64,000 nucleotides of DNA from positions 1 to 64,000 of the forward strand of contig JAQQAP010000028.1 in the NCBI GenBank assembly GCA_028533045.1, read 5' to 3'. This stretch comes from Spirochaetales bacterium (lineage in GTDB: Bacteria; Spirochaetota; Spirochaetia; DSM-2461). The notes beneath the pieces are model-generated. The model saw only the letters and a program-made list of their open reading frames with translations, did not search any database and was not told the DNA's origin. How positions within the stretch are numbered: position 1 is the stretch's first letter; each line of letters starts with the position of its first letter. The translations under genes and the position numbers were made by a program. Of this stretch, positions 1-7,938 are shown one piece after another.

Positions 1-20
1 ACGGCAGCTACTTCTATTCC

Positions 21-53
21 GGCTCCCTGCCTTTAGGCGGGGGGCCTTTTTTT
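21..53 (+). terminator. Rho-independent terminator
   Basis: An 11-bp GC-rich stem (21-31 with 36-46, G-U pairs allowed) has a TTTA loop and is followed by seven T residues. It probably ends a gene lying to the left of the window and marks the left edge of the AT-rich restriction-modification block. Confidence 0.75.
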
Positions 54-62
54 GTTGTAAGG

Positions 63-272
63 TTTTTATAGTAATAAAAAAAATCGGTTTTATTAGTATC
101 AAAAATTTGCTTTTAGTATAATAAAAACTTTCGTTTTATTACTATCAAACGAATCGTTTTATACTAATAGTTTGGATCGTTTTATTATACTAAAACCTTT
201 GGTTTAATAGTAATAGTTCCGTTTGTTTGATTAGCTATAAACGGTTGGTTTGATAGTAATGGTTTGGGAAGG
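63..272. repeat. Degenerate 23-bp tandem repeat array, about nine units
   Basis: Nine consecutive units of 23-24 bp start near 63, 87, 110, 134, 157, 180, 203, 226 and 249. Most begin with a T-tract (TTTTAT or TTTGAT), carry a TAGTA or TACTA core (94, 114, 140, 162, 188, 208, 254) and end in a short G-containing end such as TCG, TTG or TGG. The core switches orientation between units, and A- and T-tracts recur about every 11-12 bp, which could curve the DNA. The array occupies most of the non-coding 1-423 stretch upstream of the methyltransferase. Function unknown: a regulator-binding array, a bent promoter region or a maintenance site are possible. Confidence 0.75.
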
Positions 273-405
273 TTTTTGAACGCTGACTCACCTACTGTCA
301 TGCCATGCCGCAGATTTTGCGTTATGTACACCGTTTATTTAAATTAAACCATTGCATCCATATAGATGGAAGAAAGCTGCATAGCTATATGAATAGAAAA
401 AAGTA

Positions 406-414
406 TGATATAAT
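406..414 (+). promoter_or_regulatory. Extended -10 promoter of the methyltransferase gene
   Basis: A TG-A-TATAAT sequence (TG at 406-407, TATAAT at 409-414) is a consensus extended -10 element and needs no good -35. Only 9 nt separate it from the ATG at 424, so the transcript would have almost no leader. Confidence 0.65.
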
Positions 415-423
415 TGAATCGAA

Positions 424-1503
424 ATGAGTAGTTTAGAAACGATAAGCCCATTACAAAAAAATCCATCCAATAATTCTGATCATTATAAGGATTATCCCTT
501 ATTGCGCTACATGGGAAGCAAATATAAACTTCTGGATTGGATTAAGGACGAACTAAGCGCATATGAATTCGATTCTGTTTTAGATGGATTCTCCGGTTCA
601 GGAGCAGTTTCTTATCTTTTTAAGTCCATGGGAAAAACCGTTTTCTCCAATGATTTTCTTCATATGTCTTATACTTTTGCGAAAGCGACATGTGAGAATA
701 ACGATCAAATCCTTGATAATGAAGACTTAGAAATCCTTTTAGATATGGAGTTAGAAGCTCCGGACTTCATTCAAAAGACATTCAAAGATATTTTTTATAC
801 TGAAGATGAGCTCCTATTTCTCGATAAGGTTTCAAATAATATAAAAAGATTAGATAATCCCTACAAAGAATCACTGGCTAAAGCCGCGATTATTAGATCT
901 TGTCTGAAGAAGCAACCCAGAGGTGTTTTTACTATTTCTGGCAATATGGATAAGTACAACGATGGCCGAAGAGATCTGAGGCTCTCTTTGCAGGAGCATT
1001 TCAGAGAGCAAATCGAGATATATAATTCGATTATTTTTTCTAATAATAAAAATAATATAGCTTTCAATGGCGACATCTATCAATTTAATGAAGAGTTCTA
1101 TTCTCCTGATCTTGTATATCTGGATCCTCCCTATGTCCCGAGGTCCGATGATAATTGCTATGTGAAGAGATATCATTTCATTGAAGGATTATCGAAGTAT
1201 TGGGAAAATGAAGAGATTGATTATAGTACTAAAGTCCATAAGATAAAGAAGAAGTATACTCCCTTTTCCTATAGAAGAACTGCCATTGAAGCCTTTGATA
1301 CAATGTTTGAGAAATTCAGAAAAAGCATAATCGTTCTTTCCTATTCATCCAATGGATATCCAGATCTTGAAACGCTAGTTGATATACTTGGCAAGTATAA
1401 AACGAATATAGAGATTAAAAGGAAAGATCATAAATATCACTTTGGAAACCATAAAAAAGTCTCAAGATCAAAAGTAGAAGAATATCTGATAATTGGTAGT
1501 TAA
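424..1503 (+). CDS. D12-class DNA adenine N6-methyltransferase of a restriction-modification system
   Basis: It should transfer a methyl group from SAM to adenine N6 in a specific site and so protect host DNA from the nuclease encoded next to it. The 359-residue protein has the D12-class order: an N-terminal YMGSKYKLL (about residue 29), the SAM-binding motif DGFSGSGAVS (about 53) and the catalytic DPPY (about 236). Its stop codon directly abuts the nuclease start at 1504, so the pair is one operon. There is no Shine-Dalgarno sequence. The -10 element ends 9 nt upstream, suggesting a leaderless or near-leaderless mRNA. The gene is visibly more AT-rich than its surroundings, consistent with horizontal transfer. 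The recognition sequence cannot be read from the protein. Confidence 0.88.
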   Translation: MSSLETISPLQKNPSNNSDHYKDYPLLRYMGSKYKLLDWIKDELSAYEFDSVLDGFSGSGAVSYLFKSMGKTVFSNDFLHMSYTFAKATCENNDQILDNEDLEILLDMELEAPDFIQKTFKDIFYTEDELLFLDKVSNNIKRLDNPYKESLAKAAIIRSCLKKQPRGVFTISGNMDKYNDGRRDLRLSLQEHFREQIEIYNSIIFSNNKNNIAFNGDIYQFNEEFYSPDLVYLDPPYVPRSDDNCYVKRYHFIEGLSKYWENEEIDYSTKVHKIKKKYTPFSYRRTAIEAFDTMFEKFRKSIIVLSYSSNGYPDLETLVDILGKYKTNIEIKRKDHKYHFGNHKKVSRSKVEEYLIIGS

Positions 1504-2346
1504 ATGGAAAAGATAAAACAGGATAAGGACGCTTTATTAGCAAATTTAAGCGTATTGGAAACAGATTGGAGGGATGAATTCTCGACGGACGTGATTTCCT
1601 TTCTTGATAATATCGATGTTGATTCTATCGCTGATAATGAAAATAGGATACAAGAACTCCTGGAGGATGATTTTAACGTCGCTTCGACTGTTTTTCGCTT
1701 ATTTCTTGAAAAGTCGAAGGATGAATATACTTCCACTTTGAAAGAGTTGTTCCCTGAAAAAGGAAAATCCGGCTCAAGTGGCTTTCGTAAAGATCCGGAA
1801 AAGTACACCAAAACCTTGAACCATCTTTTTCTTAGAGAGAAAATGATTGAAACAATTGATCGGGAATATACCTGGAAAGATATTATTACAGAACGATTAA
1901 AAGCTGGTAGAGGTAGTGCAATAAAGGGGCAAAAAAGAGGAAGGCAATTAGAGGATTTTGTAGAAAACATAGTAAAGCAAGTTTTCGATAAATATGAACC
2001 TCGCTGTAGCTTCATTGGCATGAAGGGGAATTCGACAGAAAAAGCAGATTTCGCCATCCCTTCAAAAGAAAATCCTGAAATTATTATTGAAGTCAAAGGA
2101 TATGGCGCAACCGGAAGCAAGCAAACCGATGTAATTGGTGATGTTAATCGCATTATCCAGGAAAAAAGGCATGATTCAACTTTTTTATTATTCACAGATG
2201 GAATAACTTGGAAAGAAAGAGAAAGTGATTTTAGAAAGCTGATAGAGTTTCAAAATCAAGGATACATCTATAAGCTTTATACGAAATCAATGGAAGAAGA
2301 ATTCCTAAACGATTTAAAACTCCTCAAAGCCGAAAAAAATATATAA
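1504..2346 (+). CDS. Type II restriction endonuclease, PD-(D/E)XK type
   Basis: This 280-residue protein is the likely nuclease partner of the upstream methyltransferase. A PD-(D/E)XK active site is visible: Asp182 in KADFAIP, then Glu196-Val-Lys198 in IIIEVKGYGATGSKQTD, i.e. D-X13-E-X-K within alternating beta-strand-like sequence. The N-terminal 120 residues are acidic and helical, presumably for DNA binding or dimerisation. The ATG follows the methyltransferase stop with no gap, so translational coupling is likely. The product is AT-rich and Lys-rich like its partner. I do not recognise a named prototype: it does not resemble what I remember of DpnII. The nuclease call rests on the motif plus its neighbour. 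Confidence 0.75.
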   Translation: MEKIKQDKDALLANLSVLETDWRDEFSTDVISFLDNIDVDSIADNENRIQELLEDDFNVASTVFRLFLEKSKDEYTSTLKELFPEKGKSGSSGFRKDPEKYTKTLNHLFLREKMIETIDREYTWKDIITERLKAGRGSAIKGQKRGRQLEDFVENIVKQVFDKYEPRCSFIGMKGNSTEKADFAIPSKENPEIIIEVKGYGATGSKQTDVIGDVNRIIQEKRHDSTFLLFTDGITWKERESDFRKLIEFQNQGYIYKLYTKSMEEEFLNDLKLLKAEKNI

Positions 2347-2387
2347 CAAAATATGCGATAAACGCCACAGACATCACAGAGGTTAAA

Positions 2388-3212
2388 ATGGAAATAAAAA
2401 TACTGGTCGATAACAACACGATCATAGATGAATACTACCTGGGAGAACCGGCTGTTTCCTACCTCATTATAGAGAAGGGGACAAAAATCCTTTTTGATGT
2501 GGGATATTCGGACATTTTCATAAGCAATGCCGGGAAAATGAAGGAAAGCTTGAAGGATTTGGATTATGTTGTGTTGTCCCATGGACATAATGACCATACG
2601 GGAGGCCTGGAGCCCCTGGTTAACCATCTCAAGGGATCAGAGGAGGGAGCGAAGACCAAGCTTGTCGCCCATGAAGATACCTTCCTCTACAAAGAAGAAA
2701 TGGGGGAAAGTATCGGCTCCTTTGTGAAGGAAGAATTTGTTAAGAACCATTTCGATACGGTTTTTACTACAAAGCCCCTATGGTTAACGGAAAATCTCGT
2801 TTTTTTAGGGGAAATTGAAAGATCCCATACTTTTGAAAATAAGAATCCCATAGGGAAATATAAGCTGAATGATGACCTTGTAGATGATTATCTCAAGGAC
2901 GATTCAGCCTTGGCCTATAAGTCTCCCGAAGGCCTCGTCATTATTACAGGATGTTCCCATGCAGGAATCTGCAACATCATCGATTATGCCAAAAAAGTCT
3001 GCCGGGAAGAGAGGATAGTCGATGTTTTGGGAGGTTTTCATATGCTTGAGCCGACGAGGGAAGAACTGGAGGGAACCATGCAATTCTTCAAAGAAGCCCA
3101 TATTAACAGGGCCCACCCCTGCCATTGTACTTCCCTGGATTCGAAAATACACCTTTCTCAAGTCACTTCTGTAGAGGAAGTAGGGGTGGGGCAGGTTTTG
3201 AAATACCTATAG
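2388..3212 (+). CDS. MBL-fold metallo-hydrolase
   Basis: A 274-residue metallo-beta-lactamase-fold protein. The metal-binding motif HGHNDH ([11 protein letters not shown], about residues 64-70) is intact, a further metal His occurs in [11 protein letters not shown] (about 187), and a GGFHML segment follows near 214. This pattern matches the branch often labelled 7,8-dihydropterin-6-methyl-4-(beta-D-ribofuranosyl)aminobenzene-5'-phosphate synthase-like, whose bacterial members mostly have unknown substrates. The ATG has a modest purine-rich Shine-Dalgarno (AGAGGT). It lies 41 nt after the nuclease gene but its base composition is closer to the core genome. The 3' end overlaps the convergent nfo gene by 6 nt. 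Confidence 0.82.
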   Translation: MEIKILVDNNTIIDEYYLGEPAVSYLIIEKGTKILFDVGYSDIFISNAGKMKESLKDLDYVVLSHGHNDHTGGLEPLVNHLKGSEEGAKTKLVAHEDTFLYKEEMGESIGSFVKEEFVKNHFDTVFTTKPLWLTENLVFLGEIERSHTFENKNPIGKYKLNDDLVDDYLKDDSALAYKSPEGLVIITGCSHAGICNIIDYAKKVCREERIVDVLGGFHMLEPTREELEGTMQFFKEAHINRAHPCHCTSLDSKIHLSQVTSVEEVGVGQVLKYL

Positions 3213-4058
3213 GCGGGAGTCACTCCACTCCTGTAATTGGGCAATCTCCGCCGGCCAGCGCTCCTCGTCAATTGTCTCCAAAACTAAAGGTATCCCTTCA
3301 AAGCGCTTATCTTTCATGATTCGTTCAAAGGGGTCCCAGCCCAGATTTCCCTTGCCCAGGCTGTGGTGACGGTCCACCCGGCTGGCGTATTCCGACTTGG
3401 CGTCATTCAGGTGCATTCCTTTAAGAAAGTCAAAGCCGACGAGACGGTCGAATTCAGCCCAAACCGCTTCCATCGACTCCTCCGTTCGCAGGTCGTATCC
3501 GGCGGCGAAGGTGTGGCAGGTGTCCAGGCAGACTCCCACCCGGGATTGGTCCTTTACTCCTGCGATTATTCGGGCTATCTCCTCAAAGCGGTTTCCCAGG
3601 TTAGTTCCCTGTCCGGCGGTATTTTCAATGACCAGCACCGCCGATTCGCTCTGGGCCAGGGTCAGGTTAATGCTTTCCGCAATCCGGTCCAGACAGGCAT
3701 CGGGATCAATCGATTTAAGATGACTGCCCGGATGAAAATTCAGGTACTTGAGCCCCAGCTGCTCTACCCTCAGGACTTCATCCAGAAAGGCGGCCCGGGA
3801 TTTTTCCAGTTTTTCCTCTTCCGGATGGCCCAGGTTTATCAAATACCCGTCGTGACACAGAACCTGATCCGCCTTATAACCGCAGGCCTCCATATTCTCT
3901 TTGAACCGGGAAATATTCTCTTCCGTGTAGGCCTTGGCCACCCACTGGCGCTGGTTCTTGGTAAACATGCCAAAGCCGGTGGCTCCCAGTTCTTTGGCCC
4001 GGGCCGGGGCATTTTCCACCCCGCCTGCTATGCTAATGTGCGGCCCTATATATTTCAT
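3207..4058 (-). CDS. nfo: Endonuclease IV (AP endonuclease)
   Basis: It cleaves DNA 5' to abasic sites and removes blocked 3' ends in base-excision repair. The 283-residue length matches the family (E. coli 285). The trinuclear zinc-site signatures are present in order: GPHISIAGG at the N-terminus, [44 protein letters not shown], and HLNDAKSE with [12 protein letters not shown]. The start codon overlaps the ada stop in an ATGA arrangement, so it is translated from the eamA-ada-nfo operon. This pairs methyl-damage sensing with repair of the abasic sites produced by glycosylases. Confidence 0.95.
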   Translation of the reverse strand: MKYIGPHISIAGGVENAPARAKELGATGFGMFTKNQRQWVAKAYTEENISRFKENMEACGYKADQVLCHDGYLINLGHPEEEKLEKSRAAFLDEVLRVEQLGLKYLNFHPGSHLKSIDPDACLDRIAESINLTLAQSESAVLVIENTAGQGTNLGNRFEEIARIIAGVKDQSRVGVCLDTCHTFAAGYDLRTEESMEAVWAEFDRLVGFDFLKGMHLNDAKSEYASRVDRHHSLGKGNLGWDPFERIMKDKRFEGIPLVLETIDEERWPAEIAQLQEWSDSRL

Positions 4059-5113
4059 GGTTTAATTTTCTCCTCTTTTTCCAACAGGCTGATTTTTCTC
4101 TCCACGCCCCATCTGTATCCGCCAAGCTTACCATTCTTTCCTACTACCCTGTGGCAGGGGACCAGCAGGGCCAGTCTGTTCTGCCCGCAGGCGTTGGCCA
4201 CGGCCCGTACCGATTGGGGGCTTCCTATCTCCTGGGCTATGTCCGAGTAGCTTCGGGTTTCCCCGGCGGGGATGGCCTGGAGAGCCTTCCACACTTTACA
4301 CTGGAAAATCGTTCCCTGTATATCCAGGGGAATTGAGACGGGGAGGGCGGAGTCTTCTACTTTATTTAAGATGAGGGAAACCTCTTCCCGGTCCTCCTCT
4401 TTTAACTCCTCCAGAAGGGCGTTTTTATACCGTTCGGAGAAGTGGGAGAGCAAGGCTGATTTTTCATCGCCCATCTCTACGGCTGCCACTCCTTTGGGGG
4501 AGAGGGCTATGAGCACAAAGCCCAGGGAGCAGGGGAAGACGCCCCGCCGTAGGGTAAGGCCTTTTCCTTTTTTAAGTGATTGGCCCGGCGTCATGGCCAG
4601 TCGGGTGTCGGCCTTTTCGTAGAGGCGGCTGGACGATCCGTAACCGGCGGCGTAAAGGGCGGTGCTTACCGACTCCGCTTCCCCGGCGGCCTTTTTGAAA
4701 CGGGCCGATTTTACGGCTTGGGAGTACTCCTTGGGGCTGACTCCGGTCATTTTCTTAAAGAGCCTTTGGATGTAGCCTTCGCTGTAACCGCTTCTCTTCG
4801 CCAGATCCCTTAGGGTGGGAGCTTCCTCCGCCTCTTCCATATAGCGGCAAAGACGGGAGATGAGAGGGGCCTGCCCCTGGCTTTCTTCCAAAGGACGGCA
4901 CCGTTTGCAGGGGCGGAATCCCCGGGCCAGGGCTTCCCCGGGGGTCTCGAAGAAGAGGGTGTTCTCCCGCTTGGGAAGCCGGGACGAGCAGCCGGGGAGG
5001 CAAAAGATGCCGGTGCTTTTTACCCCGTAATAAAAGGGTGTTTTGGGGGATTTCTCTCTGGCTGCCACCAGTTGGTAGCGCTCTTCAAAGAGGTCCCTTT
5101 CCTCCTTATCCAC
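4055..5113 (-). CDS. ada: Bifunctional transcriptional activator / O6-methylguanine-DNA methyltransferase Ada
   Basis: It repairs methyl phosphotriesters and O6-methylguanine by suicidal methyl transfer and activates the adaptive response. The 352 residues show the complete Ada order. An N-terminal zinc domain has Cys38, Cys42, Cys69 and Cys72, the same spacing as in E. coli. An AraC-type helix-turn-helix follows (about 85-180). The C-terminal alkyltransferase domain carries PCHRV with the acceptor Cys near 319. It overlaps eamA upstream by 8 nt and nfo downstream by 4 nt. A second, stand-alone alkyltransferase lies at 23571-24068. All catalytic cysteines are present, so the protein should be functional. 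Confidence 0.95.
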   Translation of the reverse strand: MDKEERDLFEERYQLVAAREKSPKTPFYYGVKSTGIFCLPGCSSRLPKRENTLFFETPGEALARGFRPCKRCRPLEESQGQAPLISRLCRYMEEAEEAPTLRDLAKRSGYSEGYIQRLFKKMTGVSPKEYSQAVKSARFKKAAGEAESVSTALYAAGYGSSSRLYEKADTRLAMTPGQSLKKGKGLTLRRGVFPCSLGFVLIALSPKGVAAVEMGDEKSALLSHFSERYKNALLEELKEEDREEVSLILNKVEDSALPVSIPLDIQGTIFQCKVWKALQAIPAGETRSYSDIAQEIGSPQSVRAVANACGQNRLALLVPCHRVVGKNGKLGGYRWGVERKISLLEKEEKIKP

Positions 5114-6011
5114 GGAACTTCTTCCTTATCTTCGCCGGGATTCTCCCGTCAATAAAGACCAGTCCCATTCCTATGGCCAGCATACCGTAGAGGTATTGGA
5201 GTTTGAACTCTTCCGAAAGAAAGAGTACTCCCAGGAGGACGGCGCTTACGGGCACGAGAAAGGTCACCAGGAGCACATTGGTAGCCCCCGAGGAGGAGAG
5301 GATTTTAAAGTAAATGATGTAGGCCAGGGCGGTGGAGAAAAGGGCGATTCCCAGAAGGGCCGCCCACACATCCAGGCCGGGGAGGTTCAGTTGCCACGGC
5401 TTGTCCACCAGGAGCATGACCGGGAAGAGGAGCAGGGAGGAGCAAAGGAGCTGTCCCGTTGCGGTCAAGGCCGGGTCAAGGCCCAGCTTTTTGAATCCCT
5501 TACCCCAAACGCCCGCCAGGGAGTAGGATAGGGCAGCGCCCACCACGGCCAGGGCGCCCCATAGCTTGTGGGAGCCCTTTTGGAGCGATTCAAAACCAAT
5601 CAGCACAACGACTCCCGTAATCCCCAGAATGACACCGGCGATTTTACGGGTATTTATCTTCTCGTCTCTGGTAAAAAAGTGGGCCGCCAGAACCGTAAAG
5701 AAGGGGGTCGTCCCGTTTATTATGGAGGCGAAACCGCCGTTTATGAACTGCTGTCCCGTCACGATAAGGCAAAAGGGGACGGCGTTGTTCAAGAGGCCCA
5801 TAATGAAAAGACGCCGCCAAATCACTCTGTCCCGGGGAAGCTTTTTACCGCTAATGAGGAGGAACCCCCTAAGAATCAGGGCCCCCAGGAATACCCGTAA
5901 AAAAACAATCGTAAAGACGGGCAGTCCCGTAAGGGCTACTTCTACAAAGAAAAAGGACCCGCCCCAGAGGAGGGACAGAATAAGCAATAGTATCCAGTCG
6001 GTAATAGTCAT
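5106..6011 (-). CDS. EamA/DMT-family membrane transporter
   Basis: A 301-residue inner-membrane protein with about ten hydrophobic segments in two repeated EamA units (roughly residues 6-140 and 150-290), ending in a basic cytoplasmic tail. The N-terminal LLILSLLWGGSFFFVEVAL is typical of the drug/metabolite exporter superfamily, and the TGQQFINGGFASIINGTTPF segment matches a common EamA helix. The substrate cannot be predicted. It is the first gene of the operon with ada and nfo, overlapping ada by 8 nt. A -10 element TATAGT lies 6 nt before the ATG and there is no Shine-Dalgarno sequence. Confidence 0.88.
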   Translation of the reverse strand: MTITDWILLLILSLLWGGSFFFVEVALTGLPVFTIVFLRVFLGALILRGFLLISGKKLPRDRVIWRRLFIMGLLNNAVPFCLIVTGQQFINGGFASIINGTTPFFTVLAAHFFTRDEKINTRKIAGVILGITGVVVLIGFESLQKGSHKLWGALAVVGAALSYSLAGVWGKGFKKLGLDPALTATGQLLCSSLLLFPVMLLVDKPWQLNLPGLDVWAALLGIALFSTALAYIIYFKILSSSGATNVLLVTFLVPVSAVLLGVLFLSEEFKLQYLYGMLAIGMGLVFIDGRIPAKIRKKFRG

Positions 6012-6017
6012 GGGAGA

Positions 6018-6023
6018 ACTATA
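6018..6023 (-). promoter_or_regulatory. -10 element (TATAGT) of the eamA-ada-nfo operon
   Basis: Minus-strand TATAGT is separated from the EamA ATG (6011) by 6 nt, which places the start point at or next to the start codon. The -35 region is weak, as expected if activated by Ada or another factor. No confident Ada box was identified. Confidence 0.45.
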
Positions 6024-6067
6024 AAACAGGAGAAAAGGAAATAATATCCGATTCTTGTCCTGTAATT

Positions 6068-6415
6068 CTACTTATCCCCTTCTTCGGGAACTATGCAGAT
6101 AAAGGAGAAGTCCTCATCTCCGGCATTCTGGAACTGGTGCAGTTCTCCTCCTTTCACATAGGCCGTATCTCCCGGCTGGACGGTCTGCTCTTTCCCGTCT
6201 ATGAAGAGTGTTCCCTTGCCGCTGATGATGTAGTTGATATGGGGCCAGTCGTGGGTATGACGGGGGGTAAATCCCTCTTTTTCCAGGGTGAATATTCGCA
6301 TGGACCAGCCCTCCCAACCTTCCTTTGAGGTAATGGCAGTCGTTTTGGTTACATTTTTGACGCCTTCCATGGCAACGGCGATTTTGGCTTGATCTTCTTT
6401 TCGTAATAAGGGCAT
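6068..6415 (-). CDS. Cupin-domain protein
   Basis: A 115-residue single-domain cupin. The first cupin motif is seen as GFTPRHTHDWPHINYIISGKG (about residues 47-67, with His53, His55 and His59), followed by GDTAYVKGGELHQFQNAGDE (about 82-101, with a further metal-ligand His). The FIDGKEQTVQPGD stretch is the usual inter-motif strand. A metal-binding small-molecule or sensor role is likely, but the reaction is unknown. It has a good Shine-Dalgarno (AAGGAGAG) and stands alone between the divergent mcsA operon and eamA. A TATATT/TATATA-type -10 lies about 25 nt upstream. Confidence 0.82.
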   Translation of the reverse strand: MPLLRKEDQAKIAVAMEGVKNVTKTTAITSKEGWEGWSMRIFTLEKEGFTPRHTHDWPHINYIISGKGTLFIDGKEQTVQPGDTAYVKGGELHQFQNAGDEDFSFICIVPEEGDK

Positions 6416-6562
6416 ATTACTCTCCTTCTATATAGGGAATATAGGGGAAAAAAGGGCTAAGGTCAAATAGTTAGGGGAAGGGGCTTAAAAGGGTCACTTT
6501 TTTTTTCGGAGGGAAAAAAGTTCTTTCAAAAATATGCGCTTCATTTTATCATTAGGGCGAAA

Positions 6563-6847
6563 ATGATGGACGGAATAGACGTGGACAAATTGATAAAAAG
6601 ATGCCTTCAGTGCGGCACCAGTCTTAGTCAGCTTAGGGCGACGAAAAAGGCGGGCTGTTACTTCTGCTATAACACCTTTGACGAGGAGATAAACCGGATG
6701 ACCGGGGATATTTTACATCAAGGGGATGAGGGGTTTGAGCTAAAAGATCGACTTAAAGAGGCCCTGTTCACGGAGAACTACGAACTGGCTGCCCGGATTC
6801 GGGACAAATTGGCAGGTATTAGCGGTGATGAATTACCCAGAGAATAA
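6563..6847 (+). CDS. mcsA: McsA-like zinc-finger/UVR-motif protein (short form)
   Basis: McsA activates the arginine kinase McsB and couples it to ClpC. This version has only 94 residues, versus about 180 in Firmicutes. It keeps one zinc finger (Cys14-X2-Cys17 and Cys32-X2-Cys35) and the C-terminal UVR helix-hairpin (about 56-88, KEALFTENYELAARIRDKLA). The second CXXC pair found in longer McsA proteins is absent. It overlaps mcsB by about 20 nt and clpC follows, so identity is strongly supported by context. A TATCAT -10 ends 10 nt before the ATG, and a weak AGGG lies 6 nt upstream. A second ATG follows immediately at 6566. Confidence 0.85.
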   Translation: MMDGIDVDKLIKRCLQCGTSLSQLRATKKAGCYFCYNTFDEEINRMTGDILHQGDEGFELKDRLKEALFTENYELAARIRDKLAGISGDELPRE

Positions 6848-7925
6848 CAGCGGACCTACCCTGGAAAACCGGAGCGGATGGTTTACCCGGAGGGGAGAAC
6901 TTTTTGATACGGTTATCTCCACCCGGCTGCGCCTTTCCCGTAACGGGGAGCTCTCCCGTTTTCCCGCTACCATGGAAAAGAAGGAGAAGGAGGAGCTTAT
7001 TGGCCGACTTTCCACTTTCTTTAGAAGTCAGGCGCCCTTTAACGGGAAAAGCCGCTCCTTTGCCATGGACGAAATCAGCGCAGAGGAAAGAAAAATTCTG
7101 GTGGAAAGGAAGATTCTCTCTCCCCGTCACGAGGGTGAGACAAACGGCCGGATTATCCAGGGTGGGGACGAGTCGATTAATGTACTTCTCTGTATGGACG
7201 ATCACATTCAGTTTGTGGGCCTTCGAACGGGATTTGCCCTGCCCGAACTGCATGGGGAACTCAGCCTCCTGGCGGGGGAAACGGAGAAGGTTTTTCCCTT
7301 CGCCCGTGACGAAGCGCGGGGTTATCTGACCAGCCGGATTAGCGAAGCGGGAGCGGGATTGCGCGCTTCTGTTATTATGCAGCTTCCCGCCCTTTCTCTT
7401 ATGGAAGATATGGAACCTCTTTTTCTGGCCCTTATGGACCGGGGCCTCTCTATCCGGGGCTTTATGGATGACGAAGATCGTTCCCGGGGCGGTCTCTACC
7501 AGATCTACAACGGGGGCAGCGCCGGTTACCGGAGCGAAGAAGAGATATTGAATAGTTTTTCCGAGGCTGTTAAGATTCTTTCCAAGAAGGAAGAGGCCTG
7601 CCGGAGTGAAATTAACCGGGGTCACTACCCTCAGCTTGAGGACCGAATTTATCGCTCTTTGGGGCTGTTACGATATTGTCGTCTGCTAAGCGCGGGCGAG
7701 GCGTTTAAACATTTGATGCTTGTGCGGCAAGGGGTTGCCCTGGGGTGGATTAACGAAATCTCTCTGGAGACCCTTTCGGCGTTGAGTCTTTTTACGGGAA
7801 ATGCCCATATAGAAGGGATTCTGGTGGAAGAAGGCCGTGAATCAAATGGCGAAGAAGCCGATGAAAGGCGGGCCCGGCTGGTCAGGGAAACTCTGGCTGG
7901 GGGCCTAACCTATTTCAGTGTATAA
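6825..7925 (+). CDS. mcsB: McsB-family protein arginine kinase (divergent active site)
   Basis: McsB phosphorylates arginines on proteins and marks them for ClpC-ClpP degradation. The 366-residue length and the conserved ISTRLRLSRN (31-40), GYLTS, GLRASVIMQLPAL and LEDRIYRSLG blocks identify the family. Compared with Bacillus McsB as I remember it, key signatures differ. NEEDH reads CMDDH (123-127). CPTN reads RISE (171-174). The C-terminal phospho-Arg-sensing RDXXRA reads ADERRA (345-350). The enzyme may therefore be altered or inactive. Start: GTG at 6825 or ATG at 6828, inside the mcsA 3' end; clpC begins 13 nt downstream. No ctsR gene is present in this cluster. Confidence 0.85.
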   Translation: MMNYPENNSGPTLENRSGWFTRRGELFDTVISTRLRLSRNGELSRFPATMEKKEKEELIGRLSTFFRSQAPFNGKSRSFAMDEISAEERKILVERKILSPRHEGETNGRIIQGGDESINVLLCMDDHIQFVGLRTGFALPELHGELSLLAGETEKVFPFARDEARGYLTSRISEAGAGLRASVIMQLPALSLMEDMEPLFLALMDRGLSIRGFMDDEDRSRGGLYQIYNGGSAGYRSEEEILNSFSEAVKILSKKEEACRSEINRGHYPQLEDRIYRSLGLLRYCRLLSAGEAFKHLMLVRQGVALGWINEISLETLSALSLFTGNAHIEGILVEEGRESNGEEADERRARLVRETLAGGLTYFSV

Positions 7926-7938
7926 ATAGGGAGATGTT

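Noticed and set aside
1-53. 3' end of a tRNA gene
   Set aside because: The T-arm bases do not pair, and the segment forms a plain GC-rich hairpin with a T-run.
63-272. CRISPR or integron attC array
   Set aside because: Units are contiguous, degenerate and only 23 bp, with no spacers, cassette genes or attC-type core sites.
6416-6562. Small gene or RNA in the cupin-mcsA gap
   Set aside because: Only promoter-like AT-rich sequence was seen.
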